Source of the DNA: Roseiarcus sp963829505
GTDB taxonomy: Bacteria; Pseudomonadota; Alphaproteobacteria; Rhizobiales; Beijerinckiaceae
Reading direction: 5' to 3'
Assembly: GCA_963829505.1 (NCBI GenBank)
Contig: CAWHIL010000003.1
Coordinates: 1,550,001-1,614,000 of the forward strand
Length of the DNA: 64,000 nt
The notes beneath the pieces were generated by a model. The model saw nothing but the letters and a program-made list of their open reading frames with translations. It was not told where the DNA came from and ran no database searches. Below are positions 52,055 to 64,000 of this stretch, in pieces. A program made the translations under genes and the position numbers. Numbering within the stretch: position 1 is the first letter of the stretch; every line of letters begins with the position of its first letter.

Positions 52055-52081
52055 TCATATCGCTCAATGAGGATGTGACCC
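52055..52081 (+). promoter_or_regulatory. ROSE-like RNA thermometer in the hsp20 leader
   Basis: The last bases before the hsp20 ATG (52082) can form one stem: 55-78, 56-77, 57-76, 58-75 (G-U), 59-74, 60-73, 61-72, then 63-71, 64-70, 65-69 (add 52000), with loop 66-68. The single unpaired base is G62 in UCGCU (60-64). This matches the UYGCU anti-Shine-Dalgarno motif of ROSE elements, including the bulged G. The sequestered GAGGA (52069-52073) is the ribosome-binding site. Heat would open the stem and allow translation. Confidence 0.8.
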
Positions 52082-52552
52082 ATGCTGAACTACGATCTCT
52101 CTCCCTTCTATCGTTCGACCGTCGGATTCGACCGGCTTCTGTCGATGCTCGACAAGTCCGCCGGCGCCGAGCAGCCCTCCTACCCGCCCTACAACATCGA
52201 GCGCACCGGCGAGAACGCCTACCGGATCACGCTCGCGGTCGCGGGCTTCGGCGAGAAGGAGCTTTCGGTCGAGACCCGCGAGAGCACCCTGACCGTGCGC
52301 GGATCGAAGGAAGCCGTCGCCAGGGACGAGAAGCGCGACCTGCTCTATCAGGGCATCGCGGCCCGCGCCTTCGAGCGCCGCTTCCAGCTCGCCGACCACG
52401 TCGTGGTCAGCGGCGCCGCCAGCGAAAACGGCCTCCTGCACATCGACCTCGTCCGCGAGGTCCCAGAAGCTCAGAAGCCCCGGACCATCGCCATCAACGC
52501 CGGCAAGGCCGCGAAGACGATCGACGTCGCACCCGAGAAGCAGGCCGCGTAA
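52082..52552 (+). CDS. Small heat-shock protein, Hsp20 family (IbpA-like)
   Basis: A 156-residue ATP-independent chaperone. The N terminus MLNYDLSPFYRSTVGFDRLL is typical of rhizobial class A sHsps. The alpha-crystallin domain runs from PYNIERTGENAYRITLAVAG to ENGLLHIDLVRE (about residues 35-132), with GIAARAFERRFQLADHV in the centre. RTIAIN near the C terminus holds the IxI motif used in oligomer assembly. Its leader has a ROSE-like thermometer and the gene ends at a strong terminator, so it is a single-gene heat-controlled unit. Confidence 0.95.
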   Translation: MLNYDLSPFYRSTVGFDRLLSMLDKSAGAEQPSYPPYNIERTGENAYRITLAVAGFGEKELSVETRESTLTVRGSKEAVARDEKRDLLYQGIAARAFERRFQLADHVVVSGAASENGLLHIDLVREVPEAQKPRTIAINAGKAAKTIDVAPEKQAA

Positions 52553-52574
52553 CGCGCCGCAATGAAGCTTGAGG

Positions 52575-52602
52575 AAGGGCGCCCCCTTGCGGGCGCCCTT
52601 TT
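52575..52602 (+). terminator. Rho-independent terminator after hsp20
   Basis: Perfect 10-base arms AAGGGCGCCC (52575-52584) and GGGCGCCCTT (52591-52600) with a 6-base loop, followed by a short T-run (52599-52602). It lies between the convergent hsp20 and threonine aldolase genes. Because the arms start with AA, it also has a short T-run on the minus strand and may serve both genes. Confidence 0.85.
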
Positions 52603-53681
52603 CATCCCGCTCCCGCGCCTGTCGCCTGACCGCCGCTGAGAGCGACGAGCCGGTCGATCTCGGCGTCTTTGGTTTCGAACGACGTGACGAGTCGAACAAG
52701 GGTCTCGCCGGGCCGCGGCGCACGATCGGGCGCCAGCGCCCGGGTGCTCCACGGATAGAACTTCGCGCCCCCCTCTCGCCAGGCGGCGACTATGGCGTCG
52801 GGCGCGACGACGAAGACCTCGTTCGCCTCGAGGGCCCATGCGAGCCGCACGTTGGCGACCCCGGTCAGCCGCTCCGACAGCCGCCGCGCCGCCGCGTTGG
52901 CGCGCTCGGCGAGGCGGAGCCAGAGATCGTCCTTGAGGTAGGCCTCCATCTGCGCCCCGAGGAACCGGCCTTTCGACAGCGTGTGTCCGGCGCGCTTGCG
53001 CAGGTAGGCGAGGGTCTCTGCGAGCTTTGGCTCGAAGACGATCACGGCCTCGCAGGCGAGCGCGCCGTTCTTGGTTGCGCCGAACGACAGCGCGTCGATC
53101 CCGGAGCGCCAGGTCATGTCAGCCGGGGTGACGCCCATCGAGACGAGGGCGTTGGCGAAGCGCGCGCCGTCCATGTGGGTGGCGAGGCCAGCCGCCCGGG
53201 CGATCCCGGCAAGCTCGGCGATTTCGTCGCTACGGTAAATCGTCCCGGCCTCCGTCGCCTGCGAGAGCGACAACGCGCCGGGCTGGACCGACTTCACGAG
53301 CCCGCGCGGGAACCGGGCGAGCGCGTCCTTGAGGATTGCGGGCGTCGTCTTGCCGCCCTCGCCCGGCAGGCCGACGAGCTTCGCGCCTCCGGTGAAGAAT
53401 TCCGGGGCGCCGCATTCGTCGTCATGAATGTGCGCCTCCTCGTGGCAGAAGACGGCGTCGAACGGGCGAACGAGGGCGGCGAGCGCAAGCGCGTTGGCGG
53501 CGGTTCCGGTCGGAACGAGAAAGACCTCGGCGCCGGTTTCGAACACGTCGCGGAGCATCGCCGTCGCCCGGGCGGTGAAATCGTCGGCCCCATAGGCCGG
53601 CGCATTGGCCCGCGAGGAACGGACGATCGCCTCCAGAATCTCCGGCGCGACGCCGGCGCCGTTGTCGCTTGCAAAATCCAT
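52602..53681 (-). CDS. ltaE: Low-specificity L-threonine aldolase
   Basis: A 359-residue PLP enzyme that splits L-threonine or allo-threonine to glycine and acetaldehyde. FASDNGAGVAPEILEAI opens the chain; FLVPTGTAANALALAALV, CHEEAHIHDDECGAPEF and THMDGARFANALVSM follow; the PLP-binding Lys is in LSFGATKNGALACEAV (near residue 205). The ATG at 53681 is preceded by AGGGTG and fits the family; the longer frame to 53837 adds a basic stretch. It is convergent with hsp20 and divergent from gltB. Confidence 0.92.
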   Translation of the reverse strand: MDFASDNGAGVAPEILEAIVRSSRANAPAYGADDFTARATAMLRDVFETGAEVFLVPTGTAANALALAALVRPFDAVFCHEEAHIHDDECGAPEFFTGGAKLVGLPGEGGKTTPAILKDALARFPRGLVKSVQPGALSLSQATEAGTIYRSDEIAELAGIARAAGLATHMDGARFANALVSMGVTPADMTWRSGIDALSFGATKNGALACEAVIVFEPKLAETLAYLRKRAGHTLSKGRFLGAQMEAYLKDDLWLRLAERANAAARRLSERLTGVANVRLAWALEANEVFVVAPDAIVAAWREGGAKFYPWSTRALAPDRAPRPGETLVRLVTSFETKDAEIDRLVALSGGQATGAGAG

Positions 53682-53817
53682 GATCACCCTTTGCCGACCT
53701 GCCCGGTTGCCGCGAACTCTGGCGTTTCTGACGGACCAGGTCCGGCGCTGCCCTGGCGTCAAGATTTGCGCCCAACTGGCTTGTCTCGCCGGCTTGTTTC
53801 TGGCAAGGTCGGCAAAT

Positions 53818-53847
53818 AGGACAGTCCTACTGACCATTTCCGGTCAG
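53818..53847. promoter_or_regulatory. Two adjacent inverted repeats between ltaE and gltB
   Basis: AGGACAGTCCT (53818-53828) is a palindrome about one base, and CTGACC-N6-GGTCAG (53830-53847) follows immediately. They lie in the 347-base divergent intergenic region and could be a regulator site or a hairpin. The nearer 53850-54028 contains no other gene. Confidence 0.4.
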
Positions 53848-54028
53848 CGCATGGGCAGCCGGAGCGGAGCCTGAACCGTGGCGTTCGAACCGAAACCGGA
53901 TAAAGAAAACGCTGCGGCCTGACGCCGTCCGGTTAAGCTTGGTTCGGCCTTGCTGTCCACCTAAGCGAATTTCAGAATTGGAACGACAGTTGCATGAGGA
54001 AGGGCGACTGTCCCCGGGGAGTAGAGAG

Positions 54029-58735
<4,707 letters not shown>

Positions 58736-58791
58736 AAGCGGGGCGCCGGCTATGGTAAGCGAGACCCAGTATTGAGGGGCGAGCGGTCGTT

Positions 58792-60210
58792 ATGGGCAAG
58801 GTGACAGGTTTTCTTGAAATCGATCGCGCGGACCGGCGTTACGCCCCGGCGTCCGACCGCATTCGCCACTATCGCGAGTTTGTCATTCCGCTGAGCGAGG
58901 AAGCGACCCGCAATCAGGCCGCGCGCTGCATGAACTGCGGCATCCCCTATTGCCACAACGGCTGCCCCGTCAACAATCAGATCCCCGACTGGAACGATCT
59001 CGCTTACCGTGGCGAATGGCAGGAAGCGGCGCGCAATCTCCTCTCGACCAACAACTTCCCCGAGTTCACGGGGCGCGTCTGTCCAGCGCCGTGCGAATCG
59101 TCCTGCACGCTCAACATCCAAGATACGCCGGTCACCATCAAGACAATCGAATGCGCAATCATTGACCGCGCCTTCGCGGAAGGCTGGGTGACGCCGGAAC
59201 CGCCCGCCCGAAAGACGGGCAAATCGGTCGCCGTCATCGGATCAGGCCCTGCGGGCCTCGCCTGCGCACAGCAGCTCGCGCGCGTGGGTTACGACGTGCA
59301 TGTCTACGAGAAGAACGGCAAAGCCGGCGGGCTTCTCCGTTATGGCATCCCGGATTTCAAGCTCGAGAAGCGCCACATCGACCGCCGCGTCGAGCAGATG
59401 GAGGCCGAAGGGGTCACGTTCCATCTGAACGCCCACGTCGGTATCACGGTCGGCGCCCGGGAACTTCTTGATCGCCATGACGCGATTGCCCTTGCGGGCG
59501 GCGCCGAAGCCTCACGCGATCTGCCAATTCCCGGGCGGGAGCTGAGCGGCGTCCACTTCGCGATGGACTACTTGCCGCAGCAGAACCGTCGTGTCTCCGG
59601 CGAAGCGCTCGGCAGCAACCGGCCCATACTGGCGAACGGAAAGACGGTCGTGGTGATCGGCGGCGGCGACACCGGCTCTGACTGCATCGGGACATCGATC
59701 AGGCAGGGCGCGCTCAAGGTGATCCAGCTGGAGATCATGCCCGTGCCGCCAAAACACGAGGACAAGCTGCTGACCTGGCCGAATTGGCCGCTAAAACTCA
59801 GGACCTCGTCAAGCCACGAAGAAGGCGCCGAGCGCGAATTCGCGGTCATGACGACCGCGTTTGCCGGCGAGAACGGAGCTGTCACCGGTCTCAGATGCGC
59901 GCGCGTCGATGACAAGATGAAGCCGCTCCCGGAAACGGAATTCACGATCGACGCCGACCTCGTGCTCCTGGCGATGGGCTTTGTTTCCCCGGTGCGCGAG
60001 GGGTTGCTTGACGAGCTTGGCGTCGCGCTCGACAAGCGCGGGAACGTCGCTGCGGATACTGTCGCCTATGCGACATCCGCCGCAAAGGTCTTTACCTGCG
60101 GCGACATGCGCCGAGGACAGTCTTTGGTTGTCTGGGCCATTCGCGAGGGGCGGCAGTGCGCGGCTGCAATCGATCAAGCGCTTTCAGGATCAACAATTCT
60201 CCCTCGCTGA
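58792..60210 (+). CDS. gltD: Glutamate synthase (NADPH), small subunit
   Basis: A 472-residue subunit that takes electrons from NADPH via FAD and two 4Fe-4S clusters to GltB. The N-terminal Cys clusters are ARCMNCGIPYCHNGCPVNNQ and VCPAPCESSC. The FAD site is VAVIGSGPAGLACAQQL (about residue 147), and the NADPH site is VVVIGGGDTGSDCIGTSIRQ (about residue 285). The C terminus has VFTCGDMRRGQSLVVWAI for FAD. The operon gltBD ends here; the next gene, gcrA, is convergent. Confidence 0.97.
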   Translation: MGKVTGFLEIDRADRRYAPASDRIRHYREFVIPLSEEATRNQAARCMNCGIPYCHNGCPVNNQIPDWNDLAYRGEWQEAARNLLSTNNFPEFTGRVCPAPCESSCTLNIQDTPVTIKTIECAIIDRAFAEGWVTPEPPARKTGKSVAVIGSGPAGLACAQQLARVGYDVHVYEKNGKAGGLLRYGIPDFKLEKRHIDRRVEQMEAEGVTFHLNAHVGITVGARELLDRHDAIALAGGAEASRDLPIPGRELSGVHFAMDYLPQQNRRVSGEALGSNRPILANGKTVVVIGGGDTGSDCIGTSIRQGALKVIQLEIMPVPPKHEDKLLTWPNWPLKLRTSSSHEEGAEREFAVMTTAFAGENGAVTGLRCARVDDKMKPLPETEFTIDADLVLLAMGFVSPVREGLLDELGVALDKRGNVAADTVAYATSAAKVFTCGDMRRGQSLVVWAIREGRQCAAAIDQALSGSTILPR

Positions 60211-60260
60211 TTGCGTCCCGGCGTTGCACTGAGCGGTCGCGCTCATTTGCCAAGGTGCGC

Positions 60261-60785
60261 TTATGGGCTTGGCGTCCGGTAGACCATGCGGCAGTGACCC
60301 GCGCAGTAGGCATGGCCTTTGACAGCCTGAAGTCCACAGAACGCGAAGTCTTCGTGCGTGGGATCGCCGACCGGCCACCGGCACTCGGCGTCCCCGATGT
60401 CGGCGAGCGCAAGCTTGCGCATCTCACCCACCTCGGCCAAGGCGAATTGCCAGCGATCCCGCCTCCTGTCGAGATAGCCAACCGGGATTCGACCTCGGGC
60501 GACGGCGGTTGCGCGTCCGGATGAGGCGTCCGGACGCCGGCGCGGTTCCGGACGCGCCTCGTTGGGCCTCGGAAACTTCCATGCGATCCCGCCCGGAGTC
60601 ATGCGCTGCCGGTCCGGATGTGGCTCCGATCGCGTCGCCGTACCGGAAAGCTTGACCCCGATCCGGCTGGCCTTGCCGATGACCGCGCTGCGCGACGGGG
60701 CGCCGATGGCCGCGGCGATCCACGCGGCGCTCCTGCCTTCGAGCGCAAGCTTTCTTAGCGTTTCCACTGTCTGCTCTGTCCACAT
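60261..60785 (-). CDS. gcrA: Cell-cycle regulator GcrA
   Basis: A 174-residue transcription factor that binds sigma70 RNA polymerase and prefers promoters with methylated GANTC sites (made by CcrM). The DNA-binding N terminus is MWTEQTVETLRKLALEGRSA, then WIAAAIGAPSRSAVIGKASR, and the sigma-binding C terminus has CRWPVGDPTHEDFAFCGL and YCAGHCRMVY with four Cys and two His in the usual spacing. The start at 60785 matches the family; the longer frame to 60833 does not. Its promoter region is the AT-rich DNA at 60834-61020. Confidence 0.95.
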   Translation of the reverse strand: MWTEQTVETLRKLALEGRSAAWIAAAIGAPSRSAVIGKASRIGVKLSGTATRSEPHPDRQRMTPGGIAWKFPRPNEARPEPRRRPDASSGRATAVARGRIPVGYLDRRRDRWQFALAEVGEMRKLALADIGDAECRWPVGDPTHEDFAFCGLQAVKGHAYCAGHCRMVYRTPSP

Positions 60786-60973
60786 CCCCGCACCCCATCC
60801 CTTGTCATTTCGTTGCTCAACGCCAAACGTCAAAAATTCACATTCCTATACTAAATCACTACTTTCTATGACTTGGTCTCTCGGCTCTTTGCTTGGCCCC
60901 TCCTGGCTCAACTCCGCTGGCTCAGCTCGCTCCGCGAAAGGTCGTCCGTTTTCCCCGATGACCACCCGAGTCG

Positions 60974-61015
60974 GTTGTAAACATATCTTTAATACAACTT
61001 TAGGTTTTATCAACA
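60974..61015. promoter_or_regulatory. AT-rich gcrA upstream region with inverted repeat and DnaA-box-like site
   Basis: GTTGTA (60974-60979) and TACAAC (60993-60998) form an inverted repeat with a 13-base spacer, and TTATCAACA at 61007-61015 differs from the DnaA box TTATCCACA at one position. In Caulobacter gcrA transcription is activated by DnaA, so this is a plausible control site. The whole 60834-61020 stretch is markedly AT-rich for this genome and has no gene. Confidence 0.45.
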
Positions 61016-61056
61016 GGAAAATGTTTTTGGCAGGCGCGGGTGCGACACATGGCCGC

Positions 61057-61899
61057 TTAAGGCGCTTGCACGAGGCGCGGATAGTCGCCCTCGGTCAGTC
61101 TGCGTCGCAACCGCGTCAGCTGCTCGGCGAACGGTATGAAAAGCTGGAGATAGACAAACACCTGATCGCGTGACGGCGCGGACCCAGATTGCCCCGCCTC
61201 GCTGCGGCCCGAACGCAGGAACGCGTGAAATGCGATCAGCGCATCGTCGAGATCGCGCGAGGCGGGCTCGGATTGAAGGGAAAGCGCGGCGGTCACCGCT
61301 TCCCTGAACCGCAAAGCCTTGGCGTGAACCGTCAGGCCATCGCCTATTCGCGAAAAATGCTGCCCGTAGATGCGGCTCCTTTTCGCCGCCTCCAGAACCC
61401 TCAAGAACTCGCTTTCCGCCGCGATGCCCAGCATGACGCAGGCGGCGAGCAGGCAGTCCATGTAAAAGGCGGAGATCGCCTCCCTCAGGTAGACGACGGC
61501 GTCGCGCGAGACGTCGATCGTCTCTGAGCGCAGCGCTTTCATAAAGCCCAACTTGTTATGGAACCGATAGGCGCCGTGCTGCAACGCGCACTCTCCGAAG
61601 CGACTGAGCCGCAACCATGGCCAGCCGGGATTGGAGAGGTCGAGGCCGAGGGTCAAAACGCCTTGCCGGAAGAGGTCCCAGACGATTTCCAGAATGAGTT
61701 CGGCGTCGCTCGGGTGGAGCGACGCCAACGCATTCGGAGTTGGAGGCTCGCCCCGGCCTGGCTGACGACCAAGCTCGACGCGGGTCCGGTCGAGGAGCTT
61801 CTCGAACCTGTCCACGCCATTCCGGCGGGCGTCGAGCAGGATGTTGATGACAACCTCGCGCAACTCTTCATAGCTGTGCTCTTGCTCCTCCGGATCCAT
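61057..61899 (-). CDS. Hypothetical helical protein, possibly HEPN-like
   Basis: A 280-residue protein without signal or membrane segments. It opens MDPEEQEHSYEELREVVINI. The middle (AISAFYMDCLLAACVMLGIA followed by ESEFLRVLEAAKRSRIYGQH) resembles the helix pairs of HEPN-type domains, and RIYGQH fits the R-x4-H pattern of HEPN nucleases; this is a weak, single-motif match. The C terminus is also helical (VFVYLQLFIPFAEQLTRLRR). The ATG at 61899 overlaps no better start; the upstream extension to 62109 is low-quality. It is not in an operon with gcrA in any obvious way (272 bases). Confidence 0.6.
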   Translation of the reverse strand: MDPEEQEHSYEELREVVINILLDARRNGVDRFEKLLDRTRVELGRQPGRGEPPTPNALASLHPSDAELILEIVWDLFRQGVLTLGLDLSNPGWPWLRLSRFGECALQHGAYRFHNKLGFMKALRSETIDVSRDAVVYLREAISAFYMDCLLAACVMLGIAAESEFLRVLEAAKRSRIYGQHFSRIGDGLTVHAKALRFREAVTAALSLQSEPASRDLDDALIAFHAFLRSGRSEAGQSGSAPSRDQVFVYLQLFIPFAEQLTRLRRRLTEGDYPRLVQAP

Positions 61900-62864
61900 C
61901 AGCCCTCTCCCGGCTCGCGATGCGGTGATTCGCTCGGGCCCTGTCGGTGGGCCGCCGGCAGGCTCAGGGCCCCACCTTTTGCCGGGCTTATCTCCGTGCG
62001 CGGGACGACAGGCTTTCGCCCCTCGCCTCAAGCGGCCCCAGAAGGTCTCCCGCGGAAAAGCGGCGGCCAACGACCGCGCCAAACCCGATCCGGTTTTGAG
62101 GTTTTTCAACGCCTTGCACCGGAATTTCCGGGCGAGTGGTAACTGCCAAGGTGGGGGGCTCCGTTCGACTTTCCGTATCGGTGGCTCGCATCCTGGAGGC
62201 GCCCTATCGGCGTCGCGCCGCTTCCGATCCTCCAGCCCGCGATATCGGGCCGGATCGCGGACCGAAAGTTTCCGGCACGCTCCTGACTGACGGGCAAGGG
62301 GAGTTCAGCTGCGTTCCAAATTGGCTCCCGTTTTGAGCTTTTTCAGATGCTTGCAGTGTCGTTTCGTTCCGAATCGAACGGCCCGCTCCGGCAGGAAAAG
62401 CGTCCCCGCCGGCTTCTCACGCGCCAAATTATCAAACAGCACGTTTTCTATATATCAGCATTACTGGATCATGTCACGTGTTTTCCCGCAAAGCGATTTG
62501 GTCAAACCCGCCGCTCGCGCGCGCGCCGGGGCGCGAGGCGCTTCCGAACGGTAGAGGCTAAAGCGTCATCGGGAGGGGCGCAGCGACAAAGGCGCCCGGA
62601 TCTTCGCCCTCAGACGCCCGCGGACAGTCCACGTCGTCCTTGCGGTCACCCCGATGACGCCGCCGCCATCAAAAAGCGGACGTTCCGATCACGAAAGGGG
62701 TCGCTCTGTCGGAATCGCCTGCCGTGTGGCCCCGCCCGCCAGGCCGCGGTTGCGCGCTCCGCTCGCTCGAGCGAGCCGGCCTTCGCCCGGCGCCCTCTGA
62801 GCCGCTGCGCCGCTACGCTCCTTGCGATGATGTTTGCGCGACAACCCGCACGACAGAAATCAGG
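61900..62864. other. Gene-poor stretch upstream of the hypothetical gene and downstream of ctrA
   Basis: About 965 bases with no supported gene. A MITE end (GTAACTGCCAAGGTGGGG) lies at 62139-62156, and AAAGCGATTTGGTCAAA (62490-62506) resembles a common Rhizobiales repeat. Open frames here, such as plus 62347-62913, are Arg/Ser/Pro-rich with no domain. The block 62440-62470 is AT-rich and could contain a promoter. Nothing else is recognised. Confidence 0.6.
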
Positions 62865-63566
62865 TCAGGCGGTGATCCGCTCTTCGCTCGGCGACGGCTC
62901 ACGCAGCACGTAGCCGCGTCCCCAGACCGTCTCGATGTAGTTGCGCCCGTTGGAGGCCATCGCGAGCTTTTTGCGCAGCTTGCAGATGAAGACGTCGATA
63001 ATCTTGAGCTCCGGCTCGTCCATGCCGCCATAAAGGTGGTTCAGGAACATCTCTTTCGTCAGCGTCGTGCCCTTGCGCAGCGAGAGAAGCTCGAGCATCT
63101 GATATTCCTTGCCCGTCAGATGCACGCGCGCTCCGTCGACCTCGACGGTCTTCTGGTCGAGATTGACCACCAGGTCGCCGGTGACGATGATCGATTGCGC
63201 ATGGCCCTTCGAGCGCCTGACGATCGCGTGTATTCGCGCGACGAGTTCATCCTTGTGGAAAGGCTTGGTGAGATAGTCGTCCGCTCCGTGGCCGAGGCCC
63301 CTCACCTTGTCTTCGATTCCAGCCATGCCGGAAAGAATGAGGATCGGCGTCTTGATCTTGGTCACTCGGAGAGAACGCAGCACCTCGTAACCGGACATGT
63401 CCGGGAGGTTCAGATCCAGAAGTATGATGTCGTAGTCATAAAGCTTTCCGAGGTCGATGCCTTCCTCGCCGAGATCGGTCGTATAGACATTGAAGTTTTC
63501 GGACTTCAGCATAAGCTCGATGCTTTGCGCGGTGGCCGCGTCGTCCTCGATCAACAATACGCGCAT
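62865..63566 (-). CDS. ctrA: Cell-cycle response regulator CtrA
   Basis: A 233-residue OmpR-type response regulator controlling division, motility and replication in alphaproteobacteria. The receiver has MRVLLIEDDAATAQSIELML, phosphorylatable Asp51 in ILLDLNLPDMSG, and Lys in YLTKPFHKDELVARIHAIVR. The winged-helix domain includes HLTGKEYQMLELLSLRKGTT and ELKIIDVFICKLRKKL, and ends with YIETVWGRGYVLREP. The start at 63566 is the family start. The chain ends ITA rather than the AA-type tail that gives ClpXP turnover in Caulobacter, but a C-terminal Ala is kept. It is transcribed from the 434-base region to its right. Confidence 0.97.
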   Translation of the reverse strand: MRVLLIEDDAATAQSIELMLKSENFNVYTTDLGEEGIDLGKLYDYDIILLDLNLPDMSGYEVLRSLRVTKIKTPILILSGMAGIEDKVRGLGHGADDYLTKPFHKDELVARIHAIVRRSKGHAQSIIVTGDLVVNLDQKTVEVDGARVHLTGKEYQMLELLSLRKGTTLTKEMFLNHLYGGMDEPELKIIDVFICKLRKKLAMASNGRNYIETVWGRGYVLREPSPSEERITA

Positions 63567-64000
63567 GATTAGGCTCCCCGCCTCGCCTTTTGTCTCACCG
63601 CGGTTCCGCACATCGCTGCCACTGGACCCTTCAACCGCGTACCGGACTGCCGAGCCCGGACTGATTCGAATTGAGAGTGGCGGCCATTGGTTAACAAAAT
63701 GTGTTTCCTTATTGCAAGTCCACCCTGTCCCTTGCCCACGCCTTCCGTAAGGTTATGATATCTATGGATTTGTCATGGTGAAGATTTCTAAAGCGATACC
63801 TTAGGAATGGCCCGCAACGGATTCATCGGACTCGCAGTTCGGGAGCATGTTGTCGCTCGCCTTCATCCTGGCGCCCGGATGAATGCGCCGGAGAATTGTC
63901 AACAGTTCCGGTAAACGAAACGCTAACCTGCCGACCGCCGCCTCTCAGGGAGCCGTTCGCGGCGAACACGAGTAACCAGACCGAAACTTTCCGGCGCCAA
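63567..64000 (-). promoter_or_regulatory. ctrA upstream control region
   Basis: No gene is seen in these 434 bases. Three GANTC sites (63663-63667, 63821-63825, 63830-63834) would be CcrM targets. On the minus strand GTTAACCAATGG (63684-63695) contains a CtrA half-site (TTAACCA), and TAAAC/CTAACC elements lie at 63912-63928. This combination, GcrA-responsive methylation sites plus CtrA half-sites, is what a Caulobacter-like ctrA promoter region has. The exact promoters cannot be placed by eye. Confidence 0.55.

Noticed and set aside
62347..62913. A 188-residue plus-strand open frame near ctrA
   Set aside because: It runs into the ctrA 3' end on the opposite strand, has no conserved motif and consists largely of Arg, Ser and Pro.

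Overview
The window is high-GC DNA, packed on both strands, from an alphaproteobacterium, most likely of the order Hyphomicrobiales (Rhizobiales). The main reasons are genes for both cell-cycle regulators GcrA and CtrA, a ROSE-type leader in front of a small heat-shock gene, a gltBD pair of proteobacterial type, PEP-CTERM proteins, and several REP/MITE palindrome families of the kind common in that order. I cannot name the genus. A copper operon of the copC/PCuAC/copD type would suit a methylotroph or Beijerinckiaceae-like bacterium, but this is inference. I saw no rRNA, tRNA or CRISPR array.

Layout. 1-1.1 kb: the end of an IS5/IS1182-type insertion sequence abutting a REP palindrome. 1.1-4 kb: two tandem DUF3775 genes and glmS. 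4.2-8.4 kb: a copper-handling cluster (DUF2946-like Cys protein, outer-membrane protein, CopC, PCuAC, frameshifted CopD) followed by a Gly/Tyr/His-rich secreted protein. 8.7-13 kb: pgm, a small AT-richer protein, a VOC protein and an MFS pump. 13-16.7 kb: a compact operon of heme O synthase, a 42-residue membrane protein, a DUF420 protein, a divergent heme-copper-oxidase-like subunit I and a TlpA thioredoxin. 16.8-22 kb: an ABC exporter, a DHFR-like protein, a DUF4239 membrane protein and a methyltransferase-glycosyltransferase pair. 22.2-29.1 kb: a branched-chain-type ABC importer with a hydantoin/Asp-Glu racemase and a divergent GntR/FCD regulator whose likely operators are visible. 29-34 kb: two related MFS exporters with C-terminal extensions around a universal stress protein, then a flavodoxin-fold oxidoreductase. 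34-41 kb: an orphan antitoxin, a frameshifted GH3 beta-glucosidase, an MFS symporter, and an ECF sigma/anti-sigma pair beside a fasciclin gene. 41-50 kb: a PEP-CTERM protein overlapping an AMP-forming ligase, a DEAD-box helicase, DUF4239, ArsC, an SbmA/YddA-like ABC protein, a toxin-antitoxin pair with a broken toxin, and a second PEP-CTERM protein. 50-51.3 kb: repeat-rich, no gene. 51.4-60.2 kb: a META-domain protein, hsp20 with its RNA thermometer, threonine aldolase and gltBD. 60.3-64 kb: gcrA, an unknown protein, a gene-poor stretch and ctrA with its upstream region.

Two points deserve most attention. First, five otherwise normal genes each carry a single-base frameshift. Two of the lesions lie in the same 10-mer (GGCGCCCCGA), which looks more like systematic sequencing error than gene decay. 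Second, the oxidase-like operon at 13-16.7 kb encodes a subunit I homologue that keeps the heme-ligand histidines and one copper-B histidine but lacks the usual His-His pair. It travels with its own maturation factors and has no subunit II or III beside it.
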